Positions 27,650 to 37,324 are shown, counted from the first letter of the stretch. The stretch is 64,000 nt of DNA from Lachnospiraceae bacterium (GCA_009911035.1 QXWO01000021.1:24681-88680); one strand, 5' to 3'. Notes: a model not told the origin generated them from the sequence alone. A program made the numbers and translations.

Positions 27650-29467
27650 ATGTGTGGAATTATTGGATATACAGGAAAAGGCAATGCACAAAAGATCATG
27701 CTGGATGCGCTGGAGCTTCTGGAATACAGGGGGTATGACAGTGCAGGGATTGCTCTTTTAAAGGAAGGACAGACACAAATCGTAAAGCGTGCGGGACGGG
27801 TAAAAGATTTACGTAATTTGTGTGCGGAGGTAAAGCCGGAGGGCACCTGCGGCATCGGTCATACGAGGTGGGCCACCCACGGCGGCGTGTGCGACGAAAA
27901 TGCCCATCCCCACAGATTCGGACGGATTACACTGATACATAACGGTATTATTGAAAACTACAGGGAGCTGACGGAGAAATATGCCCTGGAGGGAGCCCTT
28001 GTATCGGAGACGGACAGTGAAGTGGTGGCGGCAGTTCTTGAGCACTTTTACGCTGGCGATCCTTACTCGGCTATAAGGAGAACTGTCCTGAAGCTGAAAG
28101 GGACCTTTGCCCTGGCAATTATGTTCGATGACCAGCCCGACAAAATTTATGCGGTCCGTAATGTAAGCCCCATTGTGGCGGCAGTTACAAAGGACGGCGC
28201 TGTCTTATCCTCTGATGTGGCGGCGATTGTGCCTTTCACAGCAGATTATTTTGTGATGCCTGAGTTTCATGTGGTATGTTTAAGCCCCGGGGGCGTGGAA
28301 ATGTTTGATCTATCCGGGGACAAAGCCCCGATTGATTGGCAGAAGGTGGACTGGGATGTGAGCCGCGGCGGTAAGGGCGGTTATCCATTTTATATGGAAA
28401 AGGAGATCATGGAGCAGCCCCAGGTCATCCGGGAGACGATTCTGCCAAGGATCAAGGACGGCAGGCCGGATTTTACGGCAGAAGGGATACCTGATGAGAT
28501 TCTTGCAGCATGTAAAAGGATCTGCGTTATTGCCTGCGGCACTGCCATGCATGCGGGGCTGGTGGGAAAGAGCCTTATCCAGGCAATGATAGGGATCCAT
28601 GTGGATGTGGTGATGGCCTCCGAGTTCATGTATAATGATCCCGTGGTGGATAAAGATACACTGGTAATCGCAATTTCCCAGTCAGGGGAGACGATTGATA
28701 CCTTAGAGGCACTTAAGTTTGCAAGAAAGTGCGGCTCCCCCAGTATTTCTATTGTGAATGTGAAGGGAGCATCTATTGCCCGGGCCAGTGAGCATGTGAT
28801 CTACACCTGTGCGGGGCCGGAAATCGCTGTGGCAAGCACCAAGGCATATACTACCCAGCTTGCAGTGCTTTACCTGATTACTGCGAGGATGGCCGTGGCG
28901 AGAGGACTCTGGAGCGGGGAAAAAGTTACAGAGTTTATAGAAGAACTGCAAAGGGTTCCCCAAGTAATGGAAAGGGTTCTGGAGGACAAGGAAGAGATAC
29001 ACCGCCTTGCAGGCACGATCTTAAACGCCCGGGATGTGTTCATGATTGGACGCGGGCTGGATTATTCCATTTTGCTGGAAGGCTCTCTAAAATTAAAGGA
29101 AGTTTCCTATATCCATTCGGAGGCGTATGCTTCCGGGGAGCTGAAACACGGCACCATTGCGCTTATTACGGAGGATACGCCCGTTATCGCGGTTGTGACT
29201 CAGGATAAACTAAAGAGCAAAGAACTCTCCAATATCAGGGAAGTGCAGTCCAGAGGAGCAAGAGTCGTTCTTTTGATCAAGGAACACGAAACCATGGACG
29301 AAGGCGGAGAGTGGAGCTGCGTTTACAGGTTGCCGCAGATGGCGGATGCATTTATGGTCATGCCGGCGTCAGTGGTCCTGCAGCTTATCGCTTATTTTGT
29401 GTCCCTGGATAAGGGGCTGGATGTGGATAAACCGCGGAACCTTGCAAAAGTAGTGACTGTAGAGTAA
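27650..29467 (+). CDS. glmS: Glutamine-fructose-6-phosphate aminotransferase
   Basis: 605 residues. The start is fixed at ATG 27650 because the next codon must be the N-terminal nucleophile Cys ('MCGIIGYTGKGNAQ'), with GAGGG 9 bases upstream. The glutaminase domain (about 1-240) has 'LELLEYRGYDSAGI', 'GIGHTRWATHG' and 'HNGIIENY'. Two SIS isomerase domains follow ('VIACGTAMHAGLVGK', 'AISQSGETIDTLEAL', 'GRGLDYSILLEGSLKLKEVS'), ending 'LDVDKPRNLAKVVTVE'. It makes glucosamine-6-phosphate for peptidoglycan, using glutamine as the ammonia donor. Controlled by the ribozyme upstream. Confidence 0.98.
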   Translation: MCGIIGYTGKGNAQKIMLDALELLEYRGYDSAGIALLKEGQTQIVKRAGRVKDLRNLCAEVKPEGTCGIGHTRWATHGGVCDENAHPHRFGRITLIHNGIIENYRELTEKYALEGALVSETDSEVVAAVLEHFYAGDPYSAIRRTVLKLKGTFALAIMFDDQPDKIYAVRNVSPIVAAVTKDGAVLSSDVAAIVPFTADYFVMPEFHVVCLSPGGVEMFDLSGDKAPIDWQKVDWDVSRGGKGGYPFYMEKEIMEQPQVIRETILPRIKDGRPDFTAEGIPDEILAACKRICVIACGTAMHAGLVGKSLIQAMIGIHVDVVMASEFMYNDPVVDKDTLVIAISQSGETIDTLEALKFARKCGSPSISIVNVKGASIARASEHVIYTCAGPEIAVASTKAYTTQLAVLYLITARMAVARGLWSGEKVTEFIEELQRVPQVMERVLEDKEEIHRLAGTILNARDVFMIGRGLDYSILLEGSLKLKEVSYIHSEAYASGELKHGTIALITEDTPVIAVVTQDKLKSKELSNIREVQSRGARVVLLIKEHETMDEGGEWSCVYRLPQMADAFMVMPASVVLQLIAYFVSLDKGLDVDKPRNLAKVVTVE

Positions 29468-29589
29468 AAGACATGGCTGGTAAAAGGGGCCGCAGCATAA
29501 AAGAGATTATGGGATCAAAAACTGCGGCGCACAAAATTGACTGAAGTATAAAAAGTAAGAATAACAGAAGTAAAAGAGACAGGGAAACA

Positions 29590-31077
29590 ATGACAATGAT
29601 GAAAAAGGAAAATTTAATTGTAATTACTACAGATAAGGCCGGATTTGAATATGATATCCATGCGCTGGTAAAGGCATTTTATCCGGCCTGCGAAGTAAAG
29701 GTGTTCGTAGAAGACCAGAAGGAAAGCTCGGATTTCGGGCTGCCGGACATTGATATCAAATTTACAAGGGAAGCTGTGCTGCTTTCCCTCATGGAAGGGG
29801 AAGGGAGCGGGGCTTCTTTTGGCGTCCGGAAGATAGAAATCCGGGAGGGCATGACAAGGCCGGAGGTAAAAAACCGCCTGAAACAGCTTCTGTACACGGT
29901 ACTGTCTGAACATACAGGTATTCAACTGCCCTGGGGGACGCTAACGGGCATACGCCCTGCCAAAATTCCAATGACCATGATTACGGAGGGCAGGAGTGAT
30001 GGGGAAATTATGGAATATATGAAGGAGACATACTTTATCAGCGATGAAAAGGGCAGTCTTGCGATTGAAATTGCAAAAAGGGAAAAAAGTCTGCTTGAAA
30101 ATCTCCATTATGAGGACGGCTACAGCCTGTACATAGGTATTCCCTTCTGTCCAACCACATGCCTGTACTGCTCCTTTACTTCTTTTCCGATTGTCACATG
30201 GAAAAAGCGCATAAGTGAATATCTGGACGCGCTGGATAAGGAAATCGAGTTTACCGCCGGCCTTTACAGGCACAAGACACTGGACACGGTTTACATCGGA
30301 GGCGGCACCCCTACTACACTGGAAGCCGCAGAGCTGGACCGGCTCCTTGGAAAAATAACGGATAGTCTGGATCTATCCCACATTAAGGAGTTTACGGTGG
30401 AGGCAGGACGGGCAGACAGCATTACGCTGGAAAAGCTTAAGGTGCTTAAGAAATACGGGGTTACCAGAATTTCCGTCAACCCCCAGACCATGAAGCAGGA
30501 GACTCTGGATTTCATAGGGAGAAAGCATACTGTTGCGCAGGTGAAGGAAGCCTTTGCCATGGCAAGGGAAGCAGGATTTAGCAATATTAATATGGATTTG
30601 ATCCTCGGCCTTCCGGGGGAGAGCGGGACGGATGTGTCAGCCACCATGGAAGAAATTAAAAAGCTCGGGCCGGACAGCCTTACGGTTCATTCCCTGGCTA
30701 TAAAGCGGGCTTCCCGGTTAAGCCAGTGGATCGAGGAGAACGGCCTTTCCGCTTTGCATAATACAGAACAGACCATGAAGATCACAGCACAAGGCGCTGA
30801 TGCAATGAATATGGTTCCCTATTATCTTTACCGCCAGAAGAATATGGCGGGCAATTTTGAAAATGTGGGCTACGCAAAAGAAGGGAAATTTGGGATTTAT
30901 AATGTACTGATCATGGAGGAGAAACAGGACATCGTGGCGCTGGGCGCAGGTTCTATCTCCAAGCGGGTTTATCCGGACGGGCAGATTGAGCGGTGCGAGA
31001 ATGTAAAGGATGTGGCCCAATATATCGAAAGAATCGGCGAGATGATCGAGCGCAAAAGGCATTTGTTAGCGTTGTGA
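29590..31077 (+). CDS. hemZ: Radical SAM coproporphyrinogen dehydrogenase HemZ
   Basis: 495 residues, the length of HemZ proteins, which carry an extra N-terminal domain of about 150 residues compared with HemN/HemW. The 4Fe-4S radical SAM motif CxxxCxxC is 'CPTTCLYC' at about residue 188, followed by 'VYIGGGTPTTLEAAEL', 'RISVNPQTMKQETLDFIGR' and 'NMDLILGLPGE'. Predicted to oxidise coproporphyrinogen III without oxygen; some clostridial members may serve other radical chemistry. Monocistronic between glmS and a two-component pair. Confidence 0.9.
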   Translation: MTMMKKENLIVITTDKAGFEYDIHALVKAFYPACEVKVFVEDQKESSDFGLPDIDIKFTREAVLLSLMEGEGSGASFGVRKIEIREGMTRPEVKNRLKQLLYTVLSEHTGIQLPWGTLTGIRPAKIPMTMITEGRSDGEIMEYMKETYFISDEKGSLAIEIAKREKSLLENLHYEDGYSLYIGIPFCPTTCLYCSFTSFPIVTWKKRISEYLDALDKEIEFTAGLYRHKTLDTVYIGGGTPTTLEAAELDRLLGKITDSLDLSHIKEFTVEAGRADSITLEKLKVLKKYGVTRISVNPQTMKQETLDFIGRKHTVAQVKEAFAMAREAGFSNINMDLILGLPGESGTDVSATMEEIKKLGPDSLTVHSLAIKRASRLSQWIEENGLSALHNTEQTMKITAQGADAMNMVPYYLYRQKNMAGNFENVGYAKEGKFGIYNVLIMEEKQDIVALGAGSISKRVYPDGQIERCENVKDVAQYIERIGEMIERKRHLLAL

Positions 31078-31105
31078 TGGTAACGGCTGCGCCAAAAACG
31101 AAATA

Positions 31106-32467
31106 ATGTGGAAAGAGATTTATAACATGATGCCTTCATTGAGTGAATTTTTAGTTGGATATTTGGACAGTCTGACAGGGCATCTGGCACTGGCAGCCTA
31201 CCTGCTGGCTGTGACAGACGAACGGGCAGTGTGGAGACGGCTGAAAAAATTGCCGCCTCTGTTCCTTTCTCCGCTGATTGCCCTCGTGCTTTCTCTTGGC
31301 CTGTATGCTGTCCCGGAATTGCATATGGTTCAATATTTCATTTCATCTTTTGCCGTTCTTCTCATGGTTACCCTTTGGGTATGGTGGGCGTGGGAGTTCG
31401 GATTCTGGCAGGCTTTTGTCGCCACCTGTATGGCGTCTGTTTTTCAGGTGGCCCAGTCTGCTCTGGCCATCGTGCTGCTCTGGGATATACCCTTGGACGA
31501 AAGTTGTTCAATTGCGATGGTATTGGGGGTGTATCTGTGTATCAGTATAGCAACAGCCCTTCTGCTGTATAAGCTGCGGTTTGGAAAGTGGTTCCGTCTT
31601 TTACTGGACAATGGGTCTGCGCCACGGCGGATGGCCCTTGTGCTGTTTGTTCTGGAAGCAGTCATGGAGGTCATGATCCGGTTGGCAAGCGGTGTTCAGC
31701 CCCGGTTTTTGCTATTCTACTACCTGCTGACGGCGGCGATGGTAGTTTTGATGGCAGTGCTGGTGGTCTACCTGGCCCGGCAGTCTGATGCGGCCCGGAA
31801 ACTACAGGTACAGCAGGATATTATTGCCCGGCAGCAGCTCTACGAACAGGATTTGGAGAATATCCGGCGTGAGGTGCGTGCATTCCGCCACGATTATAAA
31901 AATCTTCTGGCAGGCTTGTCCCAGCAGGCAGGGGCAGGGGAGCTGGAGGGACTGCGCCATACCCTGTCCGAGCTGGATGCCGGGTTTGACCTGCGGATCG
32001 GAAAGAAGATCCAGACATCCACCCAGATTGGAAATTTGCAGATTCCGGAGGTCAGGAGTCTCCTTTTAAGCAAACTCACCGTTATGGAAAAAAAGGGAGT
32101 TGAATGCCGTCTGGAAGTACTTTATCCAATAGAGGATGTGTATATGAATGTATGGGATTTTGTCCGTTGTCTGGGGATTCTGGCAGACAACGCCGGGGAG
32201 GCGGCGCTGGAATCGGAACAGCCCTGGGTGGAGATTGTGCTGCTATCTTTGGATAAACGGGTATTTTTACGGGTATCTAATTCCTATACAAATGTTATTG
32301 AACCAGGAAAAATGTGGGATGACGGCTGGTCCACCAAGGGGGCTGGACGGGGGACGGGCCTGTCCAGCTACCAGCGTATTCTGGAGAGTTATCCGAATGC
32401 TTCTCCCTGCACCAGTTGGGAAAACGGCATATTTGTTCAGGAGTTGACCGTGGAGGAAAGACTATGA
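31106..32467 (+). CDS. GHKL sensor histidine kinase (AgrC-like)
   Basis: 453 residues from ATG 31106; ATG 31127 has a better ribosome site (GGAAAGAG). The N-terminal 230 residues hold six or seven membrane helices. A coiled coil leads to the H-box 'VRAFRHDYKNLLAG' (His phosphorylated), then a GHKL ATPase with N-box 'LGILADNAGEAA' and G-box 'GAGRGTGLSSYQRI'. This is the architecture of AgrC-type peptide sensors. Its stop overlaps the regulator start (ATGA). No agrB or agrD-like gene is nearby, so its ligand is unknown. Confidence 0.85.
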   Translation: MWKEIYNMMPSLSEFLVGYLDSLTGHLALAAYLLAVTDERAVWRRLKKLPPLFLSPLIALVLSLGLYAVPELHMVQYFISSFAVLLMVTLWVWWAWEFGFWQAFVATCMASVFQVAQSALAIVLLWDIPLDESCSIAMVLGVYLCISIATALLLYKLRFGKWFRLLLDNGSAPRRMALVLFVLEAVMEVMIRLASGVQPRFLLFYYLLTAAMVVLMAVLVVYLARQSDAARKLQVQQDIIARQQLYEQDLENIRREVRAFRHDYKNLLAGLSQQAGAGELEGLRHTLSELDAGFDLRIGKKIQTSTQIGNLQIPEVRSLLLSKLTVMEKKGVECRLEVLYPIEDVYMNVWDFVRCLGILADNAGEAALESEQPWVEIVLLSLDKRVFLRVSNSYTNVIEPGKMWDDGWSTKGAGRGTGLSSYQRILESYPNASPCTSWENGIFVQELTVEERL

Positions 32468-33216
32468 TCGGAATTTATCTTTGTGACGATGAAGACCTTA
32501 TCCGCCACCAGATTCAGACCGCTCTGGAGTGGAAGATTTTTGTAGAAAACTACGATATGAAAGTGGTGTGCAGTACAGCCAATGCACAGGAACTGCTGAA
32601 TATGGCAGAAAACGCTAAACAGAGCATTTACTTTCTGGACGTGGAGCTAAAGGATGAGGAATGGGACGGTTTCCGGCTGGGGCGTGAGCTTCGGCGGCGG
32701 GACCCTCACGGAATACTGGTTTACATCACCAGTTATGGAGATCTGGCCTGGCGCACATTCAAATATCACCTGGAGGCGTTTGACTACATTGTTAAGGGGC
32801 CGGAGCCGATTGGACCGTCAGCGGCACAGTGCCTGGGGGAAATACATACACATCTCATGGCGCAGCGTCAGGCGCCTACAGAAATGTTCACCTTGCGGAC
32901 AGGAGAAATGATACGTCATGTTCCTTTGCGGGATATCATCTTTTTTGAAACCGCCCCTGCGCCCCATCACGTCTATCTCTATACGTCAGGCAGCCGGATG
33001 GATTTTTTAGGCAGTCTCAATGAATTGGAAATTCAGATGGGGGACCAGTTTATCCGTACGCACAGGGCCTATCTGGTGGCGGCGGATAAGATTGAAGCAG
33101 TAGACCTGAAACACAATAAACTTTGGGCCGGCGGCCACGAGTGCCTGCTTTCCCGGTCGGGGAAAGCGGAGCTGCGCAGCAAATGCTGCCACATTCTGGG
33201 AGTCGGTTTATTGTAA
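32464..33216 (+). CDS. LytTR-family response regulator (AgrA-like)
   Basis: 250 residues from ATG 32464, overlapping the kinase stop. The receiver domain has the acidic pair 'YLCDDED', acceptor Asp in 'IYFLDVELKDEEWDGF' and Lys in 'FDYIVKGPEP'. The C-terminal LytTR DNA-binding domain has 'HVPLRDIIFFETAPAPHHVY' and 'FIRTHRAYLVAADKIEAVDL'. It acts with the upstream GHKL kinase. A 59-residue DUF6440-type gene follows 139 bases downstream. Confidence 0.9.
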   Translation: MIGIYLCDDEDLIRHQIQTALEWKIFVENYDMKVVCSTANAQELLNMAENAKQSIYFLDVELKDEEWDGFRLGRELRRRDPHGILVYITSYGDLAWRTFKYHLEAFDYIVKGPEPIGPSAAQCLGEIHTHLMAQRQAPTEMFTLRTGEMIRHVPLRDIIFFETAPAPHHVYLYTSGSRMDFLGSLNELEIQMGDQFIRTHRAYLVAADKIEAVDLKHNKLWAGGHECLLSRSGKAELRSKCCHILGVGLL

Positions 33217-33355
33217 TCAGTGGAGGGAAACAGTGCTGCCGCCTTCTGATCCGTTTAAGAAATTATGCTGTTCATTCAGGAAATTTGAACCAAAAATCCC
33301 TGATCATATGGTATATTCTTATGACAGACAGCAGAATGGAAAAGGAGGTGAGCAT

Positions 33356-33535
33356 ATGGCAAAAGAGCGTTTTGTGGAAGTTTACTCTCAGGGGTTTGTC
33401 AATGTGGCAAAGGTCATCGTTGATACGGAAACCGGCGTGAATTACCTGTTGGCTTCCCATGATTTGAGAACAGGCACAGGACTGACCGTTTTGATTGATC
33501 AGGACGGTAAGCCCGTTGTCACTCCCATTGAATAA
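33356..33535 (+). CDS. Small DUF6440-type protein
   Basis: 59 residues behind a perfect AAAGGAGGTG ribosome site. 'RFVEVYSQGFVNVAKVIVD', 'TETGVNYLL' and the ending 'VLIDQDGKPVVTPIE' match the pattern of short DUF6440 proteins in Firmicutes, small beta-strand-rich proteins with no known function. Possibly in the regulon of the two-component pair just upstream. Confidence 0.8.
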   Translation: MAKERFVEVYSQGFVNVAKVIVDTETGVNYLLASHDLRTGTGLTVLIDQDGKPVVTPIE

Positions 33536-33625
33536 AAAACAGTATGCCGCACGCTGATCAGTGCGGCGAATACTACCTATGTTGTCAAAAGAGTCGTTTT
33601 CTGGCGGCTTATATGGTAACTTCCG

Positions 33626-33660
33626 GCGCCCCATGGTCTTCACCATCTGGGCGCTTTTCT
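33626..33660 (+). terminator. Rho-independent terminator after the DUF6440 gene
   Basis: GCGCCC plus ATGGT pair with ACCAT plus GGGCGC around a CTTC loop, followed by TTTTCT. Confidence 0.8.
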
Positions 33661-33673
33661 ATTACAATGATCT

Positions 33674-33690
33674 GGCCTGCAAAGCAGGCC
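33674..33690 (+). repeat. Small perfect hairpin
   Basis: GGCCTGC, AAA, GCAGGCC. It abuts the 37-bp-period repeat that begins at 33692 and may belong to it. Confidence 0.5.
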
Positions 33691-33691
33691 G

Positions 33692-33744
33692 GCGTTTGTT
33701 ACAATAAGCTGTCTCGCGGAGCGTGGCAGCGTTTGTTTATAAAG
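33692..33744 (-). repeat. Dispersed repeat, 37-bp period (copy 1)
   Basis: On the minus strand the core TTATTGTAACAAACG occurs at 33693-33707, and a variant (TTATAAACAAACG) starts 37 bp away at 33730. The intervening GC-rich 22 bases resemble those of the second locus at 58528-58612. No coding function is apparent in 33745-33921. Confidence 0.65.
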
Positions 33745-33921
33745 GGGATTGTAAATTTGCGTCAAACAGGTATATTTATATTAAGCAAATAAGTCAAACC
33801 AAAATAGTTTCTATGAAGATGCGAAACAGTGAGGAGAAAAGAGAGGATTCGGAGGCTGTACAAGGCGGCATCGTGAAAAGTCTCATACAAAATTTTGCGG
33901 CAGAAGGAGAAACAGGTTCAG

Positions 33922-34614
33922 ATGAAAATTTTACTAGTGGAAGACGATACTGAAATCAGCGATATGCTAAGAAACTTTCTGATATCAGAAAATTTTGAAG
34001 TGACGGCGGCTTTTGACGGGGAGAGCGCCTGCGGGGAATTTTTTGCAGACGAATACAGTCTGGTACTGCTCGACCTTATGATACCGAAAAAGAGCGGTAT
34101 GGAGGTCATGAGGTCCATCAGGGAAAAAAGCACCGTGCCAATCATTATTCTGTCTGCAAAGGACACAGACTCTGACAAGACGCTGGGGCTGGGCTTAGGT
34201 GCGGACGATTATATCACGAAACCTTTTTCCGTTACGGAAGTGCTGGCAAGGATAAAGGCCAACATCCGGAGAACTACCCAGTATGCGGCAGGGAACGCCA
34301 GAGAGGAAACTGTTTTGAAGCGGGGGGCTCTTTCGTTGGATATAAATGACTATTCTGTTTTGAAAAAGGGGGAAAGGAAGGAGCTTACGGCAAAGGAATT
34401 TGAGATTTTAAAGCTTTTGATGCAGAATCCCAAGAAAGTTTATACCAAAGAGCAGATTTATTCCCATGTATGGAACGACGCCTACTTTGGGGATGAAAAT
34501 GCCGTGAATGTCCATATCAGCAGACTGCGCAATAAAATAGAAGATAATCCCCGGGATCCCCGGATCGTGGTGACAGTCTGGGGGATAGGGTACAGACTGG
34601 GGGATGTGGAATGA
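33922..34614 (+). CDS. OmpR-family response regulator
   Basis: 230 residues from ATG 33922 (AGAAGGAG 12 bases upstream; the frame extends 9 codons further). Receiver: 'KILLVEDDTEISDML', acceptor Asp in 'LVLLDLMIPKKSGMEVM', conserved Lys in 'DDYITKPFS'. The winged-helix effector has 'ELTAKEFEILKLLMQNPKKV' and ends 'VVTVWGIGYRLGDVE'. Overlaps its kinase gene (ATGA) and lies upstream of an ABC exporter, the usual arrangement for antimicrobial-peptide or bacitracin response systems. Confidence 0.92.
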   Translation: MKILLVEDDTEISDMLRNFLISENFEVTAAFDGESACGEFFADEYSLVLLDLMIPKKSGMEVMRSIREKSTVPIIILSAKDTDSDKTLGLGLGADDYITKPFSVTEVLARIKANIRRTTQYAAGNAREETVLKRGALSLDINDYSVLKKGERKELTAKEFEILKLLMQNPKKVYTKEQIYSHVWNDAYFGDENAVNVHISRLRNKIEDNPRDPRIVVTVWGIGYRLGDVE

Positions 34615-35543
34615 GCGGAGGGGTCACATTTTTTATGGCATGTGTCATTGTGATACTGGCGGCTGTGGTTTTATACCAGCGGTTCCTATACAGGAAGGGC
34701 ATACAGGCAAAGCTTAAGGAAATCAGCCGGAAGCTTTCTGACATTTTAGAAAATGACAGTGACGAACAGATCATGGTGTTTACGGACAATAAGGCGCTTA
34801 TGGAGCTTTGCGGGCAGATTAACCGTCTGCTTTTGGACCGGAAGAAGATCAAGAGCGATTTTATCCGGCAGGAGATTTCCTCTAAGAAAATGCTTTCCAA
34901 TATCTCCCACGACATCAAGACGCCTCTGACAGTTATTCTGGGCCATCTGGAAATCATGCGCCTTAATCAGGCGGACAACAGAGAAATTAGGAAGGTGGAG
35001 GCAAAGGCGGAGCAGGTCATGGAGCTTATCAACCAGTTTTTTACCTTGGCGAAACTGGAAGCCGGAGATACGAATTTAGAGATAAGCAAAGTGAACATCA
35101 GTGAATTGTGCAGGGAAAATATACTTGGCTTTTATGACATTCTGCAAGGGGAAGATTTTACGGTGGAGATAGCTATCCCGGAAAACGATATGTTTATACA
35201 GGGGGAAAAAGGGGCTGTTGACAGGATCCTATCCAATCTGATATCCAATGGGGTGCGCTACGGAAGCGAAGGAAAATACTTAGGTCTGTCCCTTAGGGAG
35301 GATGAAGCCTGGGCATATATTGACATCATGGATAAGGGCAGGGGAATAGAAAAGGAATTTGCCCAGAATGTTTTTGAACGGCTGTACACCATGGAGGACT
35401 CCCGGAACCGGAGAATACAGGGAAACGGTTTAGGGCTGACAATTGCAAAAAATCTTGCGGGCCAGTTAGGAGGAGATATTTTTCTCGAGAGCAAACCCGG
35501 TATAAAAACAACATTTACCGTAAAATTAAAGAAATTTTGCTAA
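34611..35543 (+). CDS. Sensor histidine kinase with short membrane anchor
   Basis: 310 residues with a single N-terminal membrane helix ('FFMACVIVILAAVVLYQ') and practically no extracellular domain, then a linker, the HisKA box 'SNISHDIKTPLTVILGH' and an ATPase with 'NLISNGVRYG', 'DIMDKGRGIEKEF' and 'GNGLGLTIAKNLA'. Such intramembrane-sensing kinases often take their signal from a partner ABC transporter, and one is encoded 175 bases downstream. A very stable terminator hairpin separates the two units. Confidence 0.9.
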   Translation: MSGGVTFFMACVIVILAAVVLYQRFLYRKGIQAKLKEISRKLSDILENDSDEQIMVFTDNKALMELCGQINRLLLDRKKIKSDFIRQEISSKKMLSNISHDIKTPLTVILGHLEIMRLNQADNREIRKVEAKAEQVMELINQFFTLAKLEAGDTNLEISKVNISELCRENILGFYDILQGEDFTVEIAIPENDMFIQGEKGAVDRILSNLISNGVRYGSEGKYLGLSLREDEAWAYIDIMDKGRGIEKEFAQNVFERLYTMEDSRNRRIQGNGLGLTIAKNLAGQLGGDIFLESKPGIKTTFTVKLKKFC

Positions 35544-35553
35544 TAAACAGACG

Positions 35554-35617
35554 CCGTCCCGCTTTGCATGGAGCTTATGGTCATGAACAACGCCGTGCAA
35601 AGCGGGACGGTTTATTA
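35554..35617 (+). terminator. Long terminator hairpin after the kinase gene
   Basis: 18-bp stem (CCGTCCCGCTTTGCATGG with CCGTGCAAAGCGGGACGG, one G-U pair), 21-base loop, then TTTATTA. Confidence 0.75.
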
Positions 35618-35717
35618 TAGCAGGCGGTTTTTTACAGTGAAAGAAATTTGTAAGAATTAGTCAAGAGTTTTGAAAAACTTAACTGTTATTATAGTTCTTA
35701 GAAAGGGGGCAGTCAAA

Positions 35718-36641
35718 ATGCCATATATTTTACAGACAAATCATCTTACAAAAATCATTGACGGTAAGGAACTGGTCAAAAACGTAAACATTCATGTGAA
35801 GAAGGGAGAGATATACGGATTTCTGGGGCCTAACGGGGCGGGTAAAACTACGGTCATGAAAATGATTACCAATCTCTGGAAACCCACGGAAGGAGCGGTT
35901 GAACTTTTTGGGGAAACCCTTACACCTACATCTTATGAGGTTTTAAAGAGGATGGGAAGTATCATTGAATTTCCCACATTTTACGACCATCTAAGCGGAA
36001 AGGAAAATTTACAGCTTCATTGTGAGTATATGGGGTACTATAATCCCGGAAGCGTGGAAAAGGCCCTTGAGATGCTGGAGCTGACGGGAGCGGCGGGCAA
36101 AACCGTCAAAAACTACTCCCTTGGCATGAAGCAGCGGCTGGGCATTGCCCGTGCAATTCTGTGCAGGCCGGAACTGCTGGTGCTGGATGAACCCACCAAC
36201 GGATTAGACCCTGCCGGAATGAAACAGCTCCGGGATTTATTTAAAATGCTTTGTACCGAATACGGGATCACGATTATCATATCCAGCCACATCCTCTCCG
36301 AGGTGGAAAGCATTGCTGACACCATTGGCATCATCAGTCACGGAAGCATGGTGAAAGAGATATCCATGAAAGAGATATCCGAAATGAATACGGCCTATAT
36401 CCAGCTTACCACCGCAGATACAAAAAAGGCGGCCTATGTACTGGCAGATAAGCTGGAACTGAATAATTTCAGGGTGATCGACGAACACGATATCCGCATC
36501 TACGACAGCCGCATCAGTACAAACGACATATCAAAAGCCATGATGCACAATGATGTGGAAATCAGCGCGATTGGCAAAAAGGCAGAAAGTCTCGAGGACT
36601 ATTTCTTAAAACTGACTAACGGGGAGGAAAAATCATGTTAA
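35718..36641 (+). CDS. ABC transporter ATP-binding protein, bacitracin-resistance (BcrA) type
   Basis: 307 residues from ATG 35718, behind AAAGGGGG. Walker A 'GPNGAGKTTVM', Q-loop region, signature 'YSLGMKQRLGIARA', Walker B 'LLVLDEPTNGLD' and switch His 'IIISSHILSEV'. The roughly 90-residue C-terminal extension is typical of BcrA and lantibiotic-immunity ATPases. It pairs with the permease whose start overlaps the last codons. With the upstream two-component genes it probably protects against a peptide antibiotic (inference from context). Confidence 0.92.
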   Translation: MPYILQTNHLTKIIDGKELVKNVNIHVKKGEIYGFLGPNGAGKTTVMKMITNLWKPTEGAVELFGETLTPTSYEVLKRMGSIIEFPTFYDHLSGKENLQLHCEYMGYYNPGSVEKALEMLELTGAAGKTVKNYSLGMKQRLGIARAILCRPELLVLDEPTNGLDPAGMKQLRDLFKMLCTEYGITIIISSHILSEVESIADTIGIISHGSMVKEISMKEISEMNTAYIQLTTADTKKAAYVLADKLELNNFRVIDEHDIRIYDSRISTNDISKAMMHNDVEISAIGKKAESLEDYFLKLTNGEEKSC

Positions 36642-37324
36642 AATTGATCAGACTTGAGTGGAAGAAAAATAATATTATCAAATATGTAAGAAACGTTTTC
36701 ATTATGGTATTTGTCCTTTTATCGCTGATTTTAGCCACCGCAGGCGAGCTGGCATCGAAAGAGGTGGGAACCGCCTATGGAAAAAGTATGCTAAAGGCCG
36801 GAGTGGAAATGTTTACCAACATGTCGTTTATTGTCTTTACCAGTACAATGCTGGCATCCTTCATAGTGGGTGCCTATAAAAACAAGACCATGAATCTGAT
36901 GTTTTCCTATCCTATTAACAGAAAAAAGATTCTGTTGTGCCAGATGCTGGCAGTATGGATTTTCAATTTTACAGCACTGGTTCTGACTAAGATATTATTT
37001 TATGCCGTGCTGGCGACTGTCAGAGGATTTGCAGATATGGCGGCGTCCGGCATTGTCCTTAACAGCGGCATGTTTTATGCGGAGATATTCGTGAACTCTG
37101 CGGTGATGGTCAGTGTCAGTTTTATCGCATTGCTGGCAGGATTAAAAATGAAATCATCCAAAGCGGCAATTATTGCAGGAGTCATTATCGTTATTCTTAC
37201 CCAGGGGAACATCGGACAGTATACCTTAGCTGACAATGTACCTTTCCTAATGATATTAATGTTCTTATCCGCCGTATCGGTCTTTCTTTCCCTGTATAGA
37301 CTGGAAACAAGGGATGTTTTGTAG
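36635..37324 (+). CDS. ABC-2 type permease
   Basis: 229 residues with six predicted membrane helices. It starts 'MLKLIRLEWKKNNIIKYVRN', characteristic of BcrB/ABC-2 lantibiotic-immunity permeases, with 'LMFSYPINRKKILLCQMLAV' in the first cytoplasmic loop. The start codon overlaps the ATPase gene by 7 bases, so expression is coupled. Only one permease is encoded, so the transporter is likely a homodimer of permeases with two ATPases. Confidence 0.85.
   Translation: MLKLIRLEWKKNNIIKYVRNVFIMVFVLLSLILATAGELASKEVGTAYGKSMLKAGVEMFTNMSFIVFTSTMLASFIVGAYKNKTMNLMFSYPINRKKILLCQMLAVWIFNFTALVLTKILFYAVLATVRGFADMAASGIVLNSGMFYAEIFVNSAVMVSVSFIALLAGLKMKSSKAAIIAGVIIVILTQGNIGQYTLADNVPFLMILMFLSAVSVFLSLYRLETRDVL

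Noticed and set aside
36635-37324. Truncated permease
   Set aside because: 229 residues is short for ABC permeases in general but normal for BcrB/lantibiotic-immunity types with six helices.
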